A stretch of 10,424 nucleotides of DNA from JANXLS01 sp037129555 (GTDB taxonomy: Bacteria > Planctomycetota > SZUA-567 > H5-PLA8): positions 1-10,424 of the forward strand of contig JBAXUS010000208.1 of NCBI GenBank assembly GCA_037129555.1, given 5' to 3'. A program made the position numbers and the translations under genes. How positions within the stretch are numbered: the first letter of the stretch is position 1; every line of letters starts with the position of its first letter. The notes under the pieces are model-generated. The model did not search any database. It was not told where the DNA came from and saw only the letters and a list, made by a program, of their open reading frames with translations. Below are positions 5,395 through 10,424 of this stretch, one piece after another.

Positions 5395-6054
5395 TTACTT
5401 CTTCGGCAGTTCCTTAACCATCACATTCTTGACCCACACTTCGCTGCCCAGATTATGCTGCTGGAACGCGAAATGACCCTTCATGAACGTGTTCTTTTCA
5501 TCGACGTAATCGACCGTCACTTTGTCGTTCACTTTGATGATGATGTGGTTGCCTTCCGCGATGATTTCCTGCGTGAACCACGTGTCCGGCGGAACGAGCA
5601 TCTCCGTCACGTTTTTGAAATTGTACAAGCTGCCGGTGCGTTTCGGATCCGTGTGCGTGCTGTTGACCTGCGCTTCGTAACCCTTCGGGAATCCGTTGCC
5701 GAATTTCGTCCGGAAATACTGTCCGCCGTTGCCCTTGTCCTTGATCTTGATTTCCGCCTTATATTGGAAATTTTCGTAGTCATCGCGCGGGCTGAAAATG
5801 TGGCTGACGCCGCCTTCAGCATGCAACACTCCGTCCTTGAATTCCCACTTGCCATCCTTCTTCGGATCGCCAGCTTCAACCTTCTTCTCTGCGCCGCCGT
5901 CGTCGTTGATCTTCGACTTCGCATCGCCCGCAGCGACCTTCCAATCCTTGAACGTCTTCTCATCCAGAATCGTCACCCAGCCGTCCTCCGCGCGCACAGC
6001 CACGCAGCATGTTACCAACGCCAGCGCCATCATCCACCCAAGCTTGCTTCGCAT
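5395..6054 (-). CDS. Secreted DUF1080 / 3-keto-disaccharide hydrolase domain protein
   Basis: The family (PF06439) has a concanavalin/LamG-like beta-sandwich and includes enzymes acting on 3-keto-glycosides. Numbering is from ATG 6054 (219 residues). A signal peptide covers about 1-22 (SKLGWMMALALVTCCVAVRA, cleavage before ED). Family landmarks are WVTILDEKTFKDWKV (about 26-40), WEFKDGVLHAEGG (70-82), the YENFQYKAEIKIKDKGNGGQYFR core (93-115), YEAQV near 126, TGSLYNF near 140, DTWFTQEIIAEGNHIIIKVND (157-177) and the C-terminal GHFAFQQHNLGSEVWVKNV (193-211). A Lys/Asp/Gly-rich insertion at about 41-68 is unusual. ATG 6054 has AAGGAG 9 nt upstream; the frame is open to 6123 without a better ribosome site. 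It is the first gene of the likely operon with the sulfatase. A purely carbohydrate-binding role cannot be excluded. Confidence 0.85.
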   Translation of the reverse strand: MRSKLGWMMALALVTCCVAVRAEDGWVTILDEKTFKDWKVAAGDAKSKINDDGGAEKKVEAGDPKKDGKWEFKDGVLHAEGGVSHIFSPRDDYENFQYKAEIKIKDKGNGGQYFRTKFGNGFPKGYEAQVNSTHTDPKRTGSLYNFKNVTEMLVPPDTWFTQEIIAEGNHIIIKVNDKVTVDYVDEKNTFMKGHFAFQQHNLGSEVWVKNVMVKELPKK

Positions 6055-6139
6055 GTCCCATCTCTCCTTGATTCGGTTGACCATCCACTCACGAGGACTA
6101 CCCCGCGCCCCAACGTTTTTCACAACGATCTGGGCCTAA

Positions 6140-6171
6140 TTTTTGTGTCTTTGCGCCTTCGTGTCGTGGCG
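6140..6171 (+). repeat. Tandem octamer repeat, CTTTGCG/CTTCGTG type
   Basis: Four adjacent octamers, TTTTTGTG (6140-6147), TCTTTGCG (6148-6155), CCTTCGTG (6156-6163) and TCGTGGCG (6164-6171), keep a strict 8-bp phase and a Y-Y-T-T-Y-G-Y-G pattern that decays at the ends. Unlike the other two copies it has no obvious inverted partner nearby. It lies between divergent genes. Confidence 0.65.
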
Positions 6172-6244
6172 TTTAGATCTCATGAAACAGGCGCGTCGGA
6201 TGTCATGCACCCATCTGCGCGGCATCACGTCCATTTTTTTCGGC

Positions 6245-6273
6245 TTGACGGTTTCGCAAAATACTGATGTAAT
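6245..6273 (+). promoter_or_regulatory. Sigma70-type promoter for the pilus-like operon
   Basis: TTGACG (6245-6250, 5 of 6) and TGTAAT (6268-6273, 5 of 6) are separated by exactly 17 nt, and TGA before the -10 hexamer gives an extended -10 element. Transcription would start near 6280, leaving a leader of about 97 nt before ATG 6377. It is the best consensus promoter seen in the window, and its position argues against the longer open frame as the pilM-like coding region. Confidence 0.62.
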
Positions 6274-6313
6274 CACCCTTCACGCATCTTCGCGGACATT
6301 ATGGCATGTGGGC

Positions 6314-6331
6314 GGGCGGCTTTGGCTGCCC
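6314..6331 (+). promoter_or_regulatory. Stem-loop in the leader of the pilus-like operon
   Basis: GGGCGGC (6314-6320) and GCTGCCC (6325-6331) form a 7-bp stem with one G-U pair and a TTTG loop. It lies about 35 nt after the predicted transcription start and 45 nt before the start codon. No U tract follows. It may be a 5' stabilising hairpin or of no consequence. Confidence 0.35.
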
Positions 6332-6376
6332 TCACCGGAAGCGCGGATTGAACGAATCGAATCGCAAAGGAAGACA

Positions 6377-8332
6377 ATGGCATCGAATATTGTGTGGGGC
6401 CTCGACATCGGAAGTTCGGCGATCAAGGCTGTCAAAATGCAGCGCTCCGGTGCCGATTGCAGCATCATCGACTTCGACATCATCGACATCCCCGGCGGTG
6501 AAGACGCTGCCGAGCGTCCGGCGCGTTTAAGTGCTGCGATGAAAAATCTCATTGAGTCGCACAAATTCGGAAACGATCCGGTTTTCCTCGCGATTCCCGG
6601 AGCGGTCTGTTTGCACCGCGAATTCACGCTGCCGCCCAGTCCCGAAGCGCGCGTTCACGAAATGGTCCAGTTCGAAGCCAAGCAACAAATCCCCTTCCCG
6701 CTCGACCAAGTCGAATGGGGCTATGAACGCTTCGAAGGTGGCGAGGAAAACAAAGGCATCAACATCACGCTGATCGCTGTCCGCAAAAGCGACATCCAGG
6801 AATTGTTGACGCTCAGCGAAAATTTCAATCTCAAATTGATCGGCATCTCCGCCGCGCCCGTCTCGCTCTACAATTTCATTAATTACGAATTCAAGCCCCA
6901 GCAAATCACCCTGATCCTCGACGCCGGCGCACGTGGCACCGACTTCGTCGTCATGAACCACCGCCAGATTTATTTCCGCAGCATCCAGATCGCCGGTCGC
7001 GAAATCACCCGCGTCCTCGAAAACAAATTCAAAGTACCTTACGACAAGGCCGAGAGCCTCAAAAAGAACATCGAAAAGTCGCCTCAGATGGACCAGATTC
7101 TGACCGTAATCGAACCGACGCTCCGCAATTTGGGCGCAGACGTTCAACGCACGATCGGCTTCTACAAAGCCAAATCACGCGGGCAGAAAATCGCGCATTG
7201 CTACTTGCTGGGTCACGCATTCCGCCTGCCCAAAATGGCCGAATTCCTCCAAGCCCAAGTTCGCGAAGCACCGTTCGCCATCGTCGAAGGTTTGCAACGC
7301 GTCCAGCTCGGACCGAAGGTCAACCGCGAAGTCTGGGAACACGAATTCCCGACCATGGCCGTCGCCATCGGCCTCGGTCTTCAGGGACTCGGCTTGAGCG
7401 AAATGAAGCTCAATCTGTTGCCGCAAGCAAGCAAGGGCCAAGTCCAGCGCGAAATGTGGAAGATCTGGTCCGCAGCCGCAGCCGTCGTTTTGCTCGTGGC
7501 CCTCGGCGTCTCCTATTATATGGCGACCAAAGCAGCCGACGAATACACCGCAATTAAAGCTGAGTTGGAAAAGACCGTCGTAACTGTCGAGAAGGCCAAA
7601 GCCGACGAAGATAAAGCGATCAAACCCATCGCCGAGAAACAGGAATTACTCAGCCGCTTCCCGCGACTCTCGCACGACCGAGGCAAGGCCCTCCAAATTT
7701 ACAACGCCGTCCTGAACCTCAAAGATGGCAACAACAAGCCATTGTTCGGAACGGACACGCGCACCTTTGTCACGAACCTCTACGTGTCGCGTGCCCCACT
7801 GATGTCCGATCATAAAATGGCTCCGTTGCGTTTTTCCAAACTGGATCGCGATTCAAAATACGAATCCCTCTTTGAGCCGATCAAGCCTGAAGCCAAAGTG
7901 GACCTCCTGAAATTGCCGCCCGAATTGCGCGTTGACGCCCCGCTCCTCGTGATTTTGAGCGGTGAAGTTGAAGTCCAAAACAAGAACATCAATTCGGCGC
8001 GCTCGGCCATCAGTAACTTGGAAGATGCGTTGAAAAAATTTCCTCAAGTCCGACAGCAAGGCTCACCGCCCCAGCCCAAGATTGAAGAAGTTTACGAGCC
8101 GCAATTCCCGGTGACGTACGAAGAACACGTTCAGTACTATTCGTTGGACGGCGTATTGAAGCCTATCGTTCCTGGCACGACTCCCGACCCTGCCGCGCCA
8201 GCACAGCAAGAAGTGGTCAATCGATACGAATTCATTCCGTTCCATATTATGTTTGCGTGGGAAGATCCGGACGACAAAGACGTGTTGCCGCCTCCGCCTC
8301 CCGAACCAACGGCCACACCTGTTAAGAAGTAA
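6377..8332 (+). CDS. pilM: PilM-like actin-fold ATPase fused to a PilN-like membrane/periplasmic region
   Basis: PilM is the cytoplasmic actin-like ATPase that binds PilN at the inner membrane in type IV pilus and type II secretion systems. Here residues 1-350 are PilM-like: phosphate-1 DIGSSAIK (10-17), the FEAKQQIPFPLDQVEWGYE landmark (99-117), phosphate-2 DAGARGTD (182-189), LLGHAFRLP (277-285) in the adenosine-site position, and MKLNLLPQ (343-350), a string that in other systems often opens PilN. A transmembrane helix follows at about 363-382, then a charged coiled coil (about 383-425) and about 225 periplasmic residues ending in a Pro-rich tail. The layout therefore looks like PilM, NLLPQ and PilN in one 651-residue chain, well above the roughly 350 residues of ordinary PilM. 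ATG 6377 has AAAGGAAG just upstream. It heads a likely three-gene operon. Confidence 0.85.
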   Translation: MASNIVWGLDIGSSAIKAVKMQRSGADCSIIDFDIIDIPGGEDAAERPARLSAAMKNLIESHKFGNDPVFLAIPGAVCLHREFTLPPSPEARVHEMVQFEAKQQIPFPLDQVEWGYERFEGGEENKGINITLIAVRKSDIQELLTLSENFNLKLIGISAAPVSLYNFINYEFKPQQITLILDAGARGTDFVVMNHRQIYFRSIQIAGREITRVLENKFKVPYDKAESLKKNIEKSPQMDQILTVIEPTLRNLGADVQRTIGFYKAKSRGQKIAHCYLLGHAFRLPKMAEFLQAQVREAPFAIVEGLQRVQLGPKVNREVWEHEFPTMAVAIGLGLQGLGLSEMKLNLLPQASKGQVQREMWKIWSAAAAVVLLVALGVSYYMATKAADEYTAIKAELEKTVVTVEKAKADEDKAIKPIAEKQELLSRFPRLSHDRGKALQIYNAVLNLKDGNNKPLFGTDTRTFVTNLYVSRAPLMSDHKMAPLRFSKLDRDSKYESLFEPIKPEAKVDLLKLPPELRVDAPLLVILSGEVEVQNKNINSARSAISNLEDALKKFPQVRQQGSPPQPKIEEVYEPQFPVTYEEHVQYYSLDGVLKPIVPGTTPDPAAPAQQEVVNRYEFIPFHIMFAWEDPDDKDVLPPPPPEPTATPVKK

Positions 8333-8355
8333 GCCGTTTCAAAGTTAAATTCTCT

Positions 8356-8374
8356 GTGCGCCATTCGGGCGCGC
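8356..8374 (+). other. Intra-operon stem-loop between the pilM-like and Amuc_1100-like genes
   Basis: GTGCGCC (8356-8362) pairs with GGCGCGC (8368-8374), six Watson-Crick pairs plus one wobble, with an ATTCG loop. It sits in the 82-bp gap and has no T tract, so it is unlikely to end transcription. It could protect or partition the message. Confidence 0.4.
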
Positions 8375-8414
8375 GGATTTGTTCGCCTCGTTTCGCGTTT
8401 AGAAGGCTCGTTTC

Positions 8415-9557
8415 ATGGATCAGCTTAAGAAAAACCTCTTCTGGATTATTCTCGCCGTCGTCGTGCTCGGAGCCGTGGGCCTGTGGTTCAGCTATATGCC
8501 CGAAGTAGACCCCGCGACCGCCATCGCCAAAGCTGGCGATATCAAAAAGCATATCGACTCGCTCAAGAAGCCCGACGGTATCAAGACCGTCGCCCACGTC
8601 AAAGCGGCCGAAGACATGGGTAAGAAGTTGGACGCCGAGAAAACAGCGCTCGTCACTGGCATTCAAAAATGGCCTGACTTGTCTGTGCCGTCCATCAACA
8701 AACGCTTCACCGACGCTCCCGCTGCAACCCGCAACATTGACTTCGACAATTGGATGGAAGCCAAGCGCAAGGCCCTCGTGAAAGACATGACCGATGCCGG
8801 CATCACGCCGATGGCGGATTTCGATGCCCGACTGTTCTTCGGCACCAACATCGACAAGGACATCAGCAGCAAACCGCTGGATTTGAACACCAAGAACGTC
8901 GCCAAGCACCGCGATTATCAACTCCGGATTTTAGCGCTTGTCGAAGAAATCGTCGACGCCTTGAAAGAAAAATCCAGTTCCATTGCAATCACCAAATTCG
9001 AGACGGACAAAGAACGCAAAGAACCCATCGACACCACGAAAGTCGGCGCATTGGCACTCGTGAATTTCGCCTTCCATGGCCCCGACGAGACCGCGAAAAT
9101 CAACACCAAAGCCTACGACGCCGCGTTGGCTAAAGTCAAATATGCGCGCCCGACGTCGAACAATCCGGCAGACAGCGCCGGATTCCAGGGTGTTCAACTG
9201 CCCGTCAGCGTGACCTCAATCGATGTTGAATTTGCTGGCCACATCAGCACCGTGACGTCCGTGCTGCGCTCATTGGAAAAGAATCCGAAGTACATGGCCG
9301 TCCTCACGAAAGTGGACTTCGAACGCACCTCCCCGCTCTTCCCTGCCGCTGCCAACAACGATCCCAACGCGCAGAAGGATTATGTAAAAGCCGCCTTCAA
9401 TCCGATGATCAACACTCACTACGGCGAAGGCCCGGTGAAAGTATTCGCGACGCTCGAATTCAGTGAATTCGACAAAGTCAAAGCAGCCAAAATGGACGCA
9501 CCCGCGCCGACGACGGTCAGGGCAACAACGACCGTCAGAGCAACGACAACACGGTAA
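8415..9557 (+). CDS. Amuc_1100/PilO-like bitopic inner-membrane protein
   Basis: A single-pass protein with an inside N-terminus: DQLKKN, a transmembrane helix at about 8-27 (FWIILAVVVLGAVGLWF), then a helical, probably coiled-coil segment (33-85). Farther on, residues 263-307 (PVSVTSIDVEFAGHISTV, then SVLRSLEKNPKYMAVLTKVDFERTSP) have the beta-alpha-beta order of a PilO-type ferredoxin-like domain and resemble the matching stretch of Akkermansia Amuc_1100. Residues 341-353 (VKVFATLEFSEF) give a closing strand. The likely role is the PilO position in the inner-membrane alignment complex, partnered with the PilN-like part of the preceding protein. AGAAGG (8401-8406) lies 8 nt before ATG 8415. 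The C-terminus is a low-complexity Thr/Arg repeat (366-380). The homology is remote and inferred from order, topology and context. Confidence 0.68.
   Translation: MDQLKKNLFWIILAVVVLGAVGLWFSYMPEVDPATAIAKAGDIKKHIDSLKKPDGIKTVAHVKAAEDMGKKLDAEKTALVTGIQKWPDLSVPSINKRFTDAPAATRNIDFDNWMEAKRKALVKDMTDAGITPMADFDARLFFGTNIDKDISSKPLDLNTKNVAKHRDYQLRILALVEEIVDALKEKSSSIAITKFETDKERKEPIDTTKVGALALVNFAFHGPDETAKINTKAYDAALAKVKYARPTSNNPADSAGFQGVQLPVSVTSIDVEFAGHISTVTSVLRSLEKNPKYMAVLTKVDFERTSPLFPAAANNDPNAQKDYVKAAFNPMINTHYGEGPVKVFATLEFSEFDKVKAAKMDAPAPTTVRATTTVRATTTR
9510..9554 (+). repeat. 18-bp in-frame tandem repeat at the gene's 3' end
   Basis: Two 18-bp units (9510-9527 and 9528-9545) and a half unit (9546-9554) encode TTVRAT-TTVRAT-TTR, the last 15 residues of the Amuc_1100-like protein, directly before the stop codon. 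The units differ at only a few bases, which suggests recent expansion. The tail is basic and Thr-rich, unlike the preceding domain. Confidence 0.75.
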
Positions 9558-9631
9558 GTCCGATTTAAATTTTTCATGCAGCGGTCGTACGGCTCGCGCG
9601 TCAGATATGTAACTAAGAGGAGGAAGTAGCC

Positions 9632-10424
9632 ATGCTCAAAAATTTTCTAAAGCGCTGGGGCCCGGCATTGATGTTCGTGGTCGTTCTCGGCCTGAGTGTC
9701 GGTCTCGTCTTTCTTTATATGGACAATCCGCGCGAAGCCACTGATGTGAAAGTCGCGTTGGACAATAAGACCAAGTTGGAAGCTGCGTTGAAAAAAGGCG
9801 TCGTTTCGCCTGAATACATCGCATCACCCGATCAAGTCGCAAAAATCAAAACGTCCGAAACACTAGCCAAGAATTTGGAGCGCATCAACTCCGTGAATCC
9901 GGAAGCACTCGGAGTGTACGTCTCGTATCCGCAGCCCGTCCGCCCGAAATCCGAACAACCGCCGCCACCGATTGGCCAGGACGACATCGTCGCAAAAATG
10001 CCCTACCTCGCGGGTGAATCCTGCAAAGCCGAAGCCACGCGCGGCAAGGTCTACTTCAAATGCGATCTCCCAAGTGCCGCCAACAACGCCTACGTCATGA
10101 TGGAACCGATCCGCATCGAAGTCTTCCGAGGTCTGGCAGCGAATAAGATCGACACCACTAAACCGTGGGGAACAATTGAACTCGCCCTCGAAGTTCCGCC
10201 AGCCCCGAAAGCCAACGCCGGAAACGTCGCGCCTGTTGTTGCCCCTGTCGAAAACAGCCGGCGCCAGCCCGGCGGATCCGGTGCCGCTGCCACGGACCGC
10301 AATAAAAAACCCGTGCCCGAAGAACCCTTGGATCCCGTTGTTCGCGTCTACCGCGACACTAAAGAAATCACACTATTAACCGAGTATTTTTACGCAGCCC
10401 GCTTGGTGTCGAAATTCACCAGCG
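9632..10424 (+). CDS. Bitopic periplasmic protein of the pilus-like operon (partial, runs off the right edge)
   Basis: An open frame from ATG 9632 runs to the window end without a stop (264 complete codons). AGGAGG (9618-9623) lies 8 nt upstream, the best ribosome site in the window. The protein starts with a basic cytoplasmic stub (LKNFLKRWG) and a transmembrane helix at about 10-29 (PALMFVVVLGLSVGLVFLYM). A helical stretch at about 40-90 and a Pro-rich linker (98-114) follow. Next is a beta-rich segment (120-187) with KVYFKCDLP and two Cys residues (131, 144) that could form a disulfide; its strand pattern loosely recalls a fibronectin-III-like fold. A second Pro/Ala linker (189-233) leads to PVVRVYRDTKEITLLTEYF. 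It follows the Amuc_1100-like gene by 74 bp, the place held by Amuc_1099 in Akkermansia, but I do not recognise the family from sequence. A role as a PilP-like link to the secretin is possible. Confidence 0.75.
   Translation, partial: MLKNFLKRWGPALMFVVVLGLSVGLVFLYMDNPREATDVKVALDNKTKLEAALKKGVVSPEYIASPDQVAKIKTSETLAKNLERINSVNPEALGVYVSYPQPVRPKSEQPPPPIGQDDIVAKMPYLAGESCKAEATRGKVYFKCDLPSAANNAYVMMEPIRIEVFRGLAANKIDTTKPWGTIELALEVPPAPKANAGNVAPVVAPVENSRRQPGGSGAAATDRNKKPVPEEPLDPVVRVYRDTKEITLLTEYFYAARLVSKFTS

Larger units (their letters stand above)
6055..6376. other. Divergent intergenic region, 322 bp, between DUF1080 and pilM-like genes
   Basis: It contains the 5' regions of two divergent units: a third CTTTGCG-type repeat copy (6140-6171), a rightward promoter (6245-6273) and a leader stem-loop (6314-6331). 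The rightward frame stays open across 6143-6376, but the reading has no resemblance to a protein domain and includes the promoter, so it is treated as non-coding. No convincing leftward promoter for the DUF1080 gene was found. Confidence 0.65.

Noticed and set aside
4462..6267. Rightward 601-codon frame antisense to the sulfatase and DUF1080 genes
   Set aside because: It is long only because the leftward genes have biased third positions. The product is rich in Arg, His and Leu without any motif, while both opposite-strand genes have full family signatures.
6143..6376. N-terminal extension of the PilM-like protein from ATG 6143
   Set aside because: It contains the octamer repeat and the best promoter in the window. 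PilM proteins begin just before the DIGSS phosphate motif, as ATG 6377 predicts.
1..10424. tRNA, rRNA, riboswitch, integrase, transposase or defence-system genes
   Set aside because: No cloverleaf, conserved rRNA string, known riboswitch core or mobile-element protein motif was seen on either strand. The genes present are ordinary chromosomal functions.

Overview
The window looks like a chromosomal segment of a Gram-negative bacterium, most likely from the Planctomycetota/Verrucomicrobiota/Lentisphaerota (PVC) group. This is inferred from gene content: a secreted sulfatase next to a secreted DUF1080 (3-keto-disaccharide hydrolase) protein, an ECF sigma factor with a zinc-binding anti-sigma that carries its own PDZ domain, and a PilM locus whose second gene resembles the Amuc_1100 pilus-associated protein of Akkermansia. 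The last point favours Verrucomicrobiota, but the sequence alone does not settle the phylum. No rRNA, tRNA, CRISPR array, transposase or phage gene was seen.

Layout. (1) Positions 1-638 are mostly non-coding. The left edge may hold the first codons of a leftward gene (1-115), and there is a short TATTCGCG repeat at 214-241. (2) Positions 639-2841, rightward: an ECF sigma factor, then a 517-bp gap with a very long imperfect hairpin built of CTTTGTG-like units, then a membrane-anchored anti-sigma with a C-terminal PDZ domain. The gene ends in stacked dyads, including a textbook terminator at 2912-2953. (3) Positions 3001-3879, rightward: N-carbamoylputrescine amidase (AguB), probably starting at TTG 3001 because the longer open frame runs through the terminator. 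(4) Positions 3889-6054, leftward: a DUF1080 protein followed by a sulfatase, probably one operon, with a second CTTTGCG-type inverted repeat between them. Its end converges on aguB with a 9-bp gap. (5) Positions 6055-6376: a divergent intergenic region with a third copy of the repeat and a good sigma70-type promoter firing rightward. (6) Positions 6377-10424, rightward: a type IV pilus-like inner-membrane module of a PilM-PilN-like fusion, an Amuc_1100/PilO-like bitopic protein, and a third bitopic periplasmic protein cut by the right edge.

Three themes stand out: envelope signalling (sigma/anti-sigma-PDZ), secreted polysaccharide processing (sulfatase plus DUF1080), and a type IV pilus alignment-like complex in a rearranged, fused form. 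The least explained material is the family of octamer-period CTTTGYG repeats at three intergenic sites and the third protein of the pilus-like locus. All homology calls come from reading motifs; no search was run.
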